Notes under the pieces: generated by a model
Seen by the model: the letters and a program-made list of their open reading frames with translations, nothing else
What the model was told of the DNA's origin: nothing
Databases searched by the model: none
IMG/VR virus record: IMGVR_UViG_3300010371_000072
Location: 1-37,641 of that record
From: a virus
DNA length: 37,641 bases
Strand: one strand, 5' to 3'
Shown here: positions 30,248 through 37,641 of the stretch, one piece after another
How positions within the stretch are numbered: position 1 is the first letter of the stretch
Layout: each line of letters begins with the position of its first letter
Position numbers and translations under genes: made by a program

Positions 30248-31441
30248 GTGAAAATAAGCACCGTACTTTCTTTATTGCGTGACAACTGGATGATGACTGA
30301 ATCTTCTATCCAGGCTTATGCTGACCTTGCCAAAGAATATTTGTCAGGCAATGAGATCAGTACCGGTTTCTTTTCAAAACTCGCTCTTCCGAATGTTCCG
30401 GATAATATTGCACTGATCCCGATCAATGGCGCCATGACCAAATCAGATATTTGTGGCGGCATGGGAACGCGCTCCTTAGCAGCTGCAATTAACCAGGCTG
30501 CAGCAAATCCTTCAAAAAACTCTATCATTTTATATTTTGAATCCGTACCAGGTGGCCAGGTGGATGGCACTGAAGTATTGGCCAATGCCGTGAAAGCAGC
30601 AAAGGACATGAAACCGGTATTATCCGCTGTTTCAGGTTTGATGGCCAGCGCGGGTGTTTGGGTAGGATCTCAAAGCACTGAAATATTTGCCACATCAGCA
30701 ACAGATCAGATCGGTTGTATTGGTGTGATGGCAAAATTGAGAAACCCGGCAACAGCCAGCAATGATACCATTGATGTGGTGAGTGATCTTTCGCCAGATA
30801 AAAATGCTGAGTTCAAAGATGTGCAGATCTTAAAAGATATGTATCTGAACCCGGTTGCAGCCATGTTCCAGGATGCTGTAAAGGAAGGCAGAGGCGATAA
30901 GCTGAAAGCTGGTGATAAAGTATTAACCGGCGGAACTTTCATAGCAAGTGAAGCCAAAAAGAATGGATTGATCGATGGCATAATGCCATTTGACAAAATA
31001 GTAAAAAGAGCGAATTATTTAGCAAAAAAACAAAATCAAAATACTATGAGCGCGACAAAACAAAATATTGCGACAGCAGCAGAATTTCCTTTCAAAAATG
31101 TATTAGCCGCTGCAAAGGTGGAAGCCCTGGCACCGGTGGAAGAAGGGTTTGCAATGAGTGAAGAAGCATTGACCACCTTAGATGCACGCATCGTGGAATT
31201 GAATACTGCTGAAGCTTCACTGGCAACAGCCAACACACGCATCACTGAATTGGAAGCAACAGTGGCTGAAAAAGAAACTGCCATCACAGCATTGAATAAA
31301 ACTGTTGCCGATTATACTGGAAAGCCAGCGCCGGTAACTGCTGATCCTGTTGTGAAGAAAGATGCTGAGCCGGATCCGAAAGCGAAATATTTAACCAGTG
31401 TTGATGAGGAAGCTGCGAAGCTTGCTGCCAACTGGGAATAA
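30248..31441 (+). CDS. S49 prohead protease fused to scaffold
   Basis: This 397-residue protein has an N-terminal SppA/S49-type serine peptidase fold (about 50-255). Strands ALIPINGAM and IILYFESVPGG lead to the catalytic Ser motif VSGLMASAGVWVGSQ (about 129-143), followed by 'DQIGCIGVMAK'. This is the lambda gpC type of capsid protease. The C-terminal 130 residues are a coiled coil rich in Ala/Glu (about 305-350) with an acidic tail, as in scaffolds. An in-frame ATG at codon 267 (31046) could give a separate scaffold. The GTG start follows promoter copy 4 by 4 bp. Confidence 0.8.
   Translation: MKISTVLSLLRDNWMMTESSIQAYADLAKEYLSGNEISTGFFSKLALPNVPDNIALIPINGAMTKSDICGGMGTRSLAAAINQAAANPSKNSIILYFESVPGGQVDGTEVLANAVKAAKDMKPVLSAVSGLMASAGVWVGSQSTEIFATSATDQIGCIGVMAKLRNPATASNDTIDVVSDLSPDKNAEFKDVQILKDMYLNPVAAMFQDAVKEGRGDKLKAGDKVLTGGTFIASEAKKNGLIDGIMPFDKIVKRANYLAKKQNQNTMSATKQNIATAAEFPFKNVLAAAKVEALAPVEEGFAMSEEALTTLDARIVELNTAEASLATANTRITELEATVAEKETAITALNKTVADYTGKPAPVTADPVVKKDAEPDPKAKYLTSVDEEAAKLAANWE
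31046..31441 (+). CDS. nested scaffold protein candidate
   Basis: An in-frame ATG (MSATKQNIAT) sits after the A-rich stretch CAAAAAAACAAAATC at the border of the protease and coiled-coil parts. Translation from here would give a 131-residue coiled-coil scaffold, as lambda Nu3 is made within gene C. Only the position and context support this. Confidence 0.35.
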   Translation: MSATKQNIATAAEFPFKNVLAAAKVEALAPVEEGFAMSEEALTTLDARIVELNTAEASLATANTRITELEATVAEKETAITALNKTVADYTGKPAPVTADPVVKKDAEPDPKAKYLTSVDEEAAKLAANWE

Positions 31442-31500
31442 AATAAAATTTTTTAATAAAAATCAACCCATTAAAAACTCTTTAAAACTATAAAAACACC

Positions 31501-32403
31501 ATGGCCGAAACACCAGATTTATCAGCGATATCCACCTCATTTAATGAGTTTGGCGGAAAGATTTTCCGTAAGAATATCAATCAAATGAATTTCTCTAACC
31601 AGGGAATTCTTGTTTATAAAAACGTAAAAGCACCGATGGTATTGCCAAGGGTATCCGCATCCACTGGCGTTCGCCCATATTCGGCTGCTGACAACACCAA
31701 CCAACCGGTTGCTGTTACTGACCGTACTTTGACTGTATATCAGTCAAAGTGGGATTATGATATTGATCCTGAAAAATTCAGAAACACTTATTTGGCCCGC
31801 TTCAAACCAGGCACTGCCGCGTTTGCTGACTGGATCAACCAGGTTGTTGCAGAAGAATACCTGGCATCAATCAGTAATTCTGCCGCTTACCTTGGCTCTT
31901 ACAATGCATCAGGAACCACACCTGCCGCAATTGCTACAGGCTGGGGAACAATCATTGCCGCTGAAATTACAGCCACAAACCTTACACCGGTAACAACCAC
32001 AGCAATCACCACTGCGGCGCTTGCAGGATCTGAAATTGCAAAAGTAGTTGCAGTCGTGCCGGTATGGATGCGCGAAAAAGGTTACAGGATCCTTTGTTCT
32101 TTTGGAACATTTGATTTGTATGCTGCTTATTATGCCAGCACATTCCAGTACCAATTCCAGCCTGATGCAACAGGAAGATACCGCATCAACAACCAGAATG
32201 CATTTTTGCAGCCTGTTAGCTGGATGGGAACATCACAAAGAGTGATTGCAACCATCGATGATAACCTGGCAATGGGAACTGATGGCGATAATGTGCAGGT
32301 AGCTGCTTCTGTTCGCAGAAACATCATTGAAGTTCGCGCCATGATGCCTGTTGGCTTCCAGATCGCAGATTTGGATGCATTGGTGGTGAATTCAAACGCT
32401 TAA
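31501..32403 (+). CDS. major capsid protein (HK97-fold)
   Basis: This 300-residue protein lies directly after the protease/scaffold. It has an N-terminal arm (1-45), an E-loop-like stretch rich in Asn/Thr (about 60-80), a spine-helix-like part (ADWINQVVAEEYLASI, about 108-124) and an A-domain/P-domain end with 'VRRNIIEVRAMMPVGFQIAD'. Length fits small HK97-like capsids of Bacteroidota phages. It is followed by a strong terminator, so high expression as a separate message is likely. Confidence 0.8.
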   Translation: MAETPDLSAISTSFNEFGGKIFRKNINQMNFSNQGILVYKNVKAPMVLPRVSASTGVRPYSAADNTNQPVAVTDRTLTVYQSKWDYDIDPEKFRNTYLARFKPGTAAFADWINQVVAEEYLASISNSAAYLGSYNASGTTPAAIATGWGTIIAAEITATNLTPVTTTAITTAALAGSEIAKVVAVVPVWMREKGYRILCSFGTFDLYAAYYASTFQYQFQPDATGRYRINNQNAFLQPVSWMGTSQRVIATIDDNLAMGTDGDNVQVAASVRRNIIEVRAMMPVGFQIADLDALVVNSNA

Positions 32404-32432
32404 TTTTTTTATCAGCAATAATTACAAAACAC

Positions 32433-32464
32433 GGATGGCCGTCCGCAAAAACGGCCATCCTTTT
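32433..32464 (+). terminator. intrinsic terminator after capsid gene
   Basis: GGATGGCCGT and ACGGCCATCC form a perfect 10-bp stem with an 8-base loop, followed by TTTT. It lies 30 bp after the major capsid stop. Confidence 0.8.
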
Positions 32465-32481
32465 AAAAACAAAATTTTTAT

Positions 32482-32841
32482 ATGGGTATTTTCAGTAAAA
32501 CTGAACCTGAACAGCAAATAGATTCTTTAAAGAAAGAAGTAAAGCAGCAACAGGAAGTGATCAACGAATTGAACGAAGTGAATGCCACCCTTCAGGATAA
32601 GATTGAAGAATTGGAAATGCAGATAGAAAATGGCAATAAAAGTTTGCCCACTGAAAAAAAACCGGTTTTACCAGGAAAGACTTTTAAAGTAAATGGCGAA
32701 GAGCATGTATTCATCGTGCCGCAATTTACCAACCCGCTGGATGGCAATTTGAAGATCAGTGCAGAGGAAGCTTTAACCGATCCTGAATTGCTGAAATACA
32801 TCGTGGAACACGATTGCGGACTGACAAAGAAATTATCTTAA
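32482..32841 (+). CDS. coiled-coil hypothetical structural protein
   Basis: This 119-residue protein has an N-terminal coiled coil (about 8-52, QIDSLKKEVKQQQEVINELN and on) and a small C-terminal alpha/beta part with 'FKVNGEEHVFIVPQF'. It is placed between capsid and tail tube. It could be a head-decoration or head-tail assembly protein. No family is recognised. Confidence 0.6.
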   Translation: MGIFSKTEPEQQIDSLKKEVKQQQEVINELNEVNATLQDKIEELEMQIENGNKSLPTEKKPVLPGKTFKVNGEEHVFIVPQFTNPLDGNLKISAEEALTDPELLKYIVEHDCGLTKKLS

Positions 32842-32864
32842 AAATTAAAAAATAAAAAAACAGC

Positions 32865-33419
32865 ATGGCAAGTTTAAACCTTTATAAAAAGTTTGATAAA
32901 ACCACACAGGAAGCAACCAGTGGCGGTTATAAGAACGTTGTGTTTTGGGCACCAACGGATACTTTCACAGCAATACAGGTTCCAACACCAACACCGGCAG
33001 CTTTGGGCGATAAATTTAAAATCACCACGGCGCACACGTTTCCTACTGATGAAGGATTTATCAGCTGGCTTTGTAAGCAGGATAGCGTAACAATTAAAGG
33101 TGTTACCATTGGCGATCCGGGAAGCAACGAAATGGAATATACTTCTACTTTTATATTGCTTGGCGATGGTGCCGCAACCCAGGAAGAAGTTACAGAGCAA
33201 TTAAACAGCAATAACCTTTGGTTGTTGAAAGATAGTGCCTGCCTGGCCGGAAATCCTTATGTACAGCTTGGTAATGAATGCGTACCTGCAAAAGTATCTA
33301 TCGAATTTGACGGCAAAACAACTGCCGCCGGTTTGAAAGAATACACAATTACCGTTGTTTCCAAGGCCAAGGCATTCTACAGTGGAACTATCACTGAAAA
33401 GCCTGTACCGGCTCCATAA
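32865..33419 (+). CDS. major tail tube protein candidate
   Basis: This 184-residue protein is almost all beta strand, with 'SVTIKGVTIGDPGSNEMEYTS' and 'VSIEFDGKTTAAGLKEYTIT', a pattern typical of tail tube subunits. It has the size of siphophage tube proteins and lies upstream of the tape measure. No other gene in the module fits better. Confidence 0.65.
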   Translation: MASLNLYKKFDKTTQEATSGGYKNVVFWAPTDTFTAIQVPTPTPAALGDKFKITTAHTFPTDEGFISWLCKQDSVTIKGVTIGDPGSNEMEYTSTFILLGDGAATQEEVTEQLNSNNLWLLKDSACLAGNPYVQLGNECVPAKVSIEFDGKTTAAGLKEYTITVVSKAKAFYSGTITEKPVPAP

Positions 33420-33455
33420 TCTGAATCAATTTTTTTAATCAAAAAATAAAACAGT

Positions 33456-33659
33456 ATGGCTTTTTTTAAAAATCCGGATGTTGAAAAAAAATATCAGAAT
33501 ACCAACGGCGATGCAGATCCAATCATCACCGTTGCTATCCAATACCGCGGCAAGCTGAGTGGCGTGCCGATGAATATTGCTGATAAACTTTTCGCTGATG
33601 GCGCGCACATTGCACCAAAGAGTGCAAAGCCCGCGGATCCTGTACAAAAGGATAAATAA
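33456..33659 (+). CDS. small hypothetical tail-module protein
   Basis: This 67-residue protein is charged at both ends (FFKNPDVEKKYQN, KPADPVQKDK) with a central 'LSGVPMNIADKLFADGAHI'. Between tail tube and tape measure one expects tail assembly chaperones, but no frameshift partner is visible. An intrinsic terminator follows. Confidence 0.5.
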   Translation: MAFFKNPDVEKKYQNTNGDADPIITVAIQYRGKLSGVPMNIADKLFADGAHIAPKSAKPADPVQKDK

Positions 33660-33680
33660 TCCAGTATCATTTACTAACTG

Positions 33681-33718
33681 AAAAGCCTCGCCGCCGTGAA
33701 AAGCAGCGGGGCTTTTTT
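33681..33718 (+). terminator. intrinsic terminator before the tape measure genes
   Basis: AAAAGCCTCGC (33681-33691) pairs with GCGGGGCTTTT (33706-33716) over 11 bp with one G-T pair, and a run of T follows. It separates the tail tube genes from the tape measure genes. Confidence 0.75.
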
Positions 33719-33732
33719 AATCAAAGAACAGA

Positions 33733-34098
33733 ATGGAAGAGTACGACAACGATAAGATAATGGAATGGGGAAAAAAGAACCTGGCAGCGATTAAAACTAC
33801 TATTGATGCGCTGGGCATAAAGCATTCGCCAAAATCACCCAATCCAAAAGCGCTAAAAAATAATATCACTTTAAAATTTAAAAAAGACAGGGACGGGATC
33901 ATTAACCGGATAAGTTACGGGATGCCACGATCCGGCGTATTTGAGCACAAGGGAGTGAGCCGCGGGCACCCGATCAGCAACCCGCGTACTGCAAAAAAAT
34001 GGTTTGATACTCCAACCGATAAGAACCTTCCTGATCTGCAGGAAATAGTTGCTGAAAGTGGTGTAACCTATGTTATTAACAATCTGAAAATTAAATAA
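33733..34098 (+). CDS. head-tail joining / tail completion-like protein
   Basis: This 121-residue basic protein contains 'LGIKHSPKSPNPKALKNNIT', 'FEHKGVSRGH' and a helical end (DLQEIVAESG). Small basic proteins with such loops are often neck or tail completion proteins (HK97 gp10-like). It is followed by the tape measure after 5 bp. The assignment is weak and rests on gene order. Confidence 0.45.
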   Translation: MEEYDNDKIMEWGKKNLAAIKTTIDALGIKHSPKSPNPKALKNNITLKFKKDRDGIINRISYGMPRSGVFEHKGVSRGHPISNPRTAKKWFDTPTDKNLPDLQEIVAESGVTYVINNLKIK

Positions 34099-34103
34099 AT
34101 CCA

Positions 34104-37100
34104 ATGTCCGATTTAGCAAGAAAAACCGCGAGTATTTATATTGATAACGAACCTGCAAAACAGGCGCTGATCAATTTGCAAACCCAGGCTGATAAACTAA
34201 CTGACAAGATCACTAAGGGAACAGCGGCCGGTAAAAATATGAATACCGAATTGGCAAAGCTGGATAAAGTAAAAACACAAATTGCCGGTGTTCAAAGCCA
34301 GATCGACCAGGGATTGCGGCCGTCATTCAATCAATTGGCATCTGCCGCCAGCAAGGCCAATGCTGAGTTGAAGAAGATGAGCCAGGATGATCCGGGATAT
34401 GCAAAGAAAGCTGAACAGGTGAGAGCCTTGAAGGGAGAGTTGGGCAATCTTTCCGGACAAATAAATACCGTGAAAGAAAGCAGTGAATCTTTTGCCGGAA
34501 GCTTTGGAAAAATATTTTCCCGGGTAACGGAATATCTTTCTGCTTATGCGATTTTGGAAGGGCTAAAAGAAATTTTTAAAAGTTCCATTGAGGAAGCGGA
34601 TCAGGCAGAATTAGCAACTGTAAACTTGAAAAACGCTTTGGATAATGTTGGCAGAAGCGATTTGTTTGACAAGTTTACGGCCAGCGCTGAAAAGTTTTCT
34701 AAAAGTTTTAAAGCGATAAAGGATGAAGATATTAAGGCTGTATTTACCAAGCTGATTGATTACGGAAAGCTGACAGAATCCCAAATTAATACGCTTCTTC
34801 CAATTATTGTAAATTATGCCGCAAAGCAGAAAATATCGCTTGCTGATGCTTCTGATGCGATAACCAAAGCGCTTGAAGGAAATGCGAAATCTTTAAAAAC
34901 GTATGGCATCAATATTACGGCCGCTAAAACAGTAACGGAAAGATTTGGAGTTATTGTAGATGACCTGGGCCCAAAAATTAAAGGCGCTGAAGTAGCATTT
35001 GAAAGTACCGGCGCCGGCGGCATGGCAATTTTCAAAGAAAATCTGGATAAGCTAAAAGCAAAAATCGGGGAATTTCTTTATTCACTCGTGTCTGTTAAGA
35101 CATCGGCTGATGAAGTGTTTGATACAGCAAAAGAAAAAACTGAAAACTATAAAAACAGTTTACAGCCATTGCTGGATAGGTATGATGTTTTGAAATCAAA
35201 AACATCGTTGAATAAAGATGAACAAACTGAATTGCAAGGGATCATTCAAAAGATTGTTGAAATACTTCCATCAGCCGCAACAGAACTGGATAAATATGGC
35301 CGAGCACTGGATATTAATAAACAAAAAGTAACTGATTTTCTGGATGAAAATAAAAAGTTCCTTGCTGAAAAAGAATTCAAAGCTGTTGATGAAATCACAA
35401 GCCGAACATTAGTAACACTACAACAAATTAACAAGCAAAGGGATGAATTAAATAGGGGAGTTATTTTAAGGACTAACGCCGGCGGCGGGCTTCCTTTCGA
35501 AAGTAAAGCTTCGCTGGAAGAAACGCAGCAACAAGTTTCTGTGTTAAGAACCATGCAGGAAAAGCTGATCAATGATGCATCTACTTTAACCGATAAATAC
35601 GGAAAAAAATTACCAGCCGCGGTGCAAGCCGCGGTCGATGCGATTAAAGGAGAATTTGCGGCCATCGCTTCAGTAAAGCCGAACACGCCTGAAACAATAA
35701 TTGGGAATGGCGATCCGAATGCAGATGCTGAAGCAGCAAAGAAAGCAGAAGAAGCAAGAAAGAAAGCCGAGCAGGAATTTAAAGCGTCTCTTGCACGCGC
35801 TGATGCATTTCGTAAACAGGCACTGGATGAAATTGCGAAAGCCAACCAGGATGAAATTCAGCTTCTTAAAGATAAATACAAAAGCGAAGCCGATGATCAA
35901 ACAAAATCTCTTGCTGAAAGATTTGCGGCCCTGAAGTCCTATAATGATGCCGGTTTAAAGTTAATTGAGGTAACGAAGGCCGGGCAACAAAATGCATTGG
36001 ATAATGAAATTGCTACCGATAAGAAGAATGCCAAATCAAAGCAGGAACTGGATGCTATTGAACAATTGAGAATTGCAAAGCAGGCAGACATTGACAAGCA
36101 ATATGCATTATCTGTTTCAAATTTTAAAATTGAAGTTGCTCAAAAATATACTCAGGTTGCTCAGCAGGAATTTAAGAAGCAAACAGATCTGATTGATAAG
36201 AATTATAAGCATCAGGTTGAAGTGTATGAGCAGCTTCAAAAAGACAAGGCCAATAATATTTCCATCGATACTGACAATAAATTGTTGGCCCTGGATAAAG
36301 CTTTCCAGGATGGTAAAATAAAGAATCTGAAAGATTATCAGAAGCAATATGATGACATAGTACAGGCGGGGCATCAGAAGGAATTGCAGCAACAATTGCA
36401 AACGCTGGAAACTCTTCAGGCATTGTTGAAGTTTTATGGGTTTAAGAACACGAATATTGATAAGCAGATTGCAGATAAGAAAGTTGAAATCAATAAAAGT
36501 GCAATTGATCAAACGGCGAAGGATGATCAGGCCGCGCTGCAAAAGAAATTGGAATTTGCTCAATTTGTTATTGGCGCGGCGCAACAGGTAGCCAGCATTA
36601 TCACTTCCATCAATGACGCGAAAAATGCACAGGATGAAGCTGAGTTGGCAGACAACCAAAAGCGTTTGGATGCTAATACCAAAAAGCTGGATAAGGAGTT
36701 GGCAAAAAATCTCATTAGCCAGAAAGAGTATGATCGACAGCTGAAAGCTTTGCAGGATAAGAAAGCGAAGGAAGATGAAGCAATAAAGAAGAAAGAATTT
36801 GAAAGGAATAAGCAGGCGCAAATTATCCAGGCGATCATGTCAGGGGCCCAGGCGATTGTTTCTACATTAGCAGCACGGCCAGGCTTTACAGACATTATCA
36901 GTTTGGGTGCATTCCGGGCGATTAATATTGCGTTGGCAGTTGCAACAACAGCGGCCCAGGTTGCAACAATCTCTTCACAGAAATATGCAAAGGGTGGTTT
37001 GTTTGACGGGCCTTCCCATTCGGAAGGTGGGATGCCGATTGTAAATCCACACACCGGTAAAAAAGTTGCAGAAGTGGAAGGCGGTGAACCTATATTGAGT

Positions 37101-37505
37101 AAAAAGACTTATGCCAATAACCGGGAATTAGTTGATCAGTTGTTACAATCCAGCATGTATGGCAACGGAGCCCGGATAACTCCATACTGGCAGCAAAGAG
37201 CATATAAACCAATAAACTATTCAGGTATTACCAGAAGCATGGATCGTGTGAATTATTTTGCTAAAGGCGGTATTTTGCCAACCGTTTCAGCGGATTCATC
37301 TGATAATGCAGTTAAGGATGCGCTCATTCAATTAAAATCCAGCGTTGACACAAATACGGCAGTTGTAGTTGCTTTAATTCCTGCAATCAATGCAATGAAT
37401 GAACGAGCCAGCCAACCGGTGAAGGCGTACACACTTCTCAGCGATTCGAATGCAACGCAGGCATTTTATGACAGAATAAAAAAGGAAACAACGATTACCA
37501 GGTAA
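34104..37505 (+). CDS. tail tape measure protein
   Basis: This 1133-residue, mostly helical protein sets tail length. It has long coiled-coil stretches (about 15-130, 535-700, 750-905). A hydrophobic region with small residues (about 905-955, IIQAIMSGAQAIVST to AINIALAVATTAAQVA) may enter the host membrane. The end has the typical Gly-rich tape-measure motif KYAKGGLFDGPSHSEGG with GEPILSKKTY (about 957-1005). At roughly 0.15 nm per residue the tail would be near 170 nm. It is followed by a terminator. Confidence 0.9.
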   Translation: MSDLARKTASIYIDNEPAKQALINLQTQADKLTDKITKGTAAGKNMNTELAKLDKVKTQIAGVQSQIDQGLRPSFNQLASAASKANAELKKMSQDDPGYAKKAEQVRALKGELGNLSGQINTVKESSESFAGSFGKIFSRVTEYLSAYAILEGLKEIFKSSIEEADQAELATVNLKNALDNVGRSDLFDKFTASAEKFSKSFKAIKDEDIKAVFTKLIDYGKLTESQINTLLPIIVNYAAKQKISLADASDAITKALEGNAKSLKTYGINITAAKTVTERFGVIVDDLGPKIKGAEVAFESTGAGGMAIFKENLDKLKAKIGEFLYSLVSVKTSADEVFDTAKEKTENYKNSLQPLLDRYDVLKSKTSLNKDEQTELQGIIQKIVEILPSAATELDKYGRALDINKQKVTDFLDENKKFLAEKEFKAVDEITSRTLVTLQQINKQRDELNRGVILRTNAGGGLPFESKASLEETQQQVSVLRTMQEKLINDASTLTDKYGKKLPAAVQAAVDAIKGEFAAIASVKPNTPETIIGNGDPNADAEAAKKAEEARKKAEQEFKASLARADAFRKQALDEIAKANQDEIQLLKDKYKSEADDQTKSLAERFAALKSYNDAGLKLIEVTKAGQQNALDNEIATDKKNAKSKQELDAIEQLRIAKQADIDKQYALSVSNFKIEVAQKYTQVAQQEFKKQTDLIDKNYKHQVEVYEQLQKDKANNISIDTDNKLLALDKAFQDGKIKNLKDYQKQYDDIVQAGHQKELQQQLQTLETLQALLKFYGFKNTNIDKQIADKKVEINKSAIDQTAKDDQAALQKKLEFAQFVIGAAQQVASIITSINDAKNAQDEAELADNQKRLDANTKKLDKELAKNLISQKEYDRQLKALQDKKAKEDEAIKKKEFERNKQAQIIQAIMSGAQAIVSTLAARPGFTDIISLGAFRAINIALAVATTAAQVATISSQKYAKGGLFDGPSHSEGGMPIVNPHTGKKVAEVEGGEPILSKKTYANNRELVDQLLQSSMYGNGARITPYWQQRAYKPINYSGITRSMDRVNYFAKGGILPTVSADSSDNAVKDALIQLKSSVDTNTAVVVALIPAINAMNERASQPVKAYTLLSDSNATQAFYDRIKKETTITR

Positions 37506-37518
37506 TAAATTTTCTTTG

Positions 37519-37545
37519 AAAGCCGTGAAATCTCACGGCTTTTTC
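37519..37545 (+). terminator. intrinsic terminator after tape measure
   Basis: AAAGCCGTGA and TCACGGCTTT form a 10-bp stem with a 4-base loop, followed by further T. It ends the structural transcript. The last 96 bp of the window hold no further feature. Confidence 0.8.
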
Positions 37546-37641
37546 ATTTTTTCCAGTCCATCCGGCAAAATTTGAAAGTCCTGTTACTTCTATCTTCTGG
37601 CAAAACTGAAATAAAAAATTATCCAATTTTCGAGCGAGATC

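Noticed and set aside
35246-35845. 199-codon minus-strand ORF within the tape measure gene
   Set aside because: It is a Ser/Ala-rich shadow of the Ala/Lys/Glu-rich coding strand, with no independent gene signals.
36117-36821. 234-codon minus-strand ORF within the tape measure gene
   Set aside because: It is the reverse reading of Lys/Gln-rich coiled coil, hydrophobic by codon complementarity only.
37506-37641. Open minus-strand frame at the window end
   Set aside because: It reads through the tape measure terminator stem, so coding is unlikely.

Overview
The window reads as an essentially complete genome of a temperate siphovirus of a Bacteroidota host, probably of Chitinophagaceae/Sphingobacteriia type. 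The host guess rests on TAnnTTTG-type -7 promoter elements, AT-rich leaders with weak ribosome binding sites, a DUF4468-like secreted protein, and structural proteins of the kind seen in Bacteroidota prophages. All hallmark genes are present once: terminase, portal, S49 prohead protease, major capsid protein, tail tube, tape measure, tail hub, fibre, endolysin, repressor, integrase and primase-helicase. The integrase gene runs uninterrupted into early genes, so the sequence is the unintegrated (attP) form. The window ends probably join in a circular or permuted genome, which cannot be proven here.

Layout. 64-9271 is a late module: a promoter, a small gene, portal, head-tail/tail proteins, an Ig-domain tail protein, a tail hub-like protein and small terminase. 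9261-10805 is the large terminase, followed by a strongly folded intergenic element. 10946-12062 holds the only two minus-strand genes, a secreted protein and a coiled-coil HTH repressor candidate. 12080-14412 is the switch region and a string of small early genes, with the same operator palindrome in front of the early operon and in front of the serine recombinase. 14450-16027 is the large serine recombinase, with a tRNA-3'-end-like attP and a minus-strand terminator inside its 3' end. 16066-19767 is replication (TOPRIM/SF3 primase-helicase, HNH protein and small genes).

19762-21498 is the most unusual part, an integron-like gene-cassette array. Three unrelated short ORFs are separated by about 200-bp attC-like sites whose arms fold into long hairpins. 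Each ORF begins inside the preceding site, so the site supplies the start codon and an N-terminal leader of about 35 residues. The ends of each cassette are inverted repeats (GTT... at the start, ...AAC at the stop codon). A XerD/IntI-like tyrosine recombinase follows directly (21587-22378), then a cluster of helically phased GTWAC boxes that may be an origin or partition site.

23473-37545 is a second late region: a possible regulator, fibre genes, a long run of small membrane proteins leading to endolysin and spanin candidates, then protease/scaffold, capsid, tail tube and tape measure. Four copies of a promoter-like element (CTTGTCCCC, 21 bp, TAnnTTTG) start the late modules at 64, 24015, 27616 and 30203. 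At three of them the start codon lies only 4 bp after the -7 box, which predicts leaderless mRNAs, two with GTG starts.
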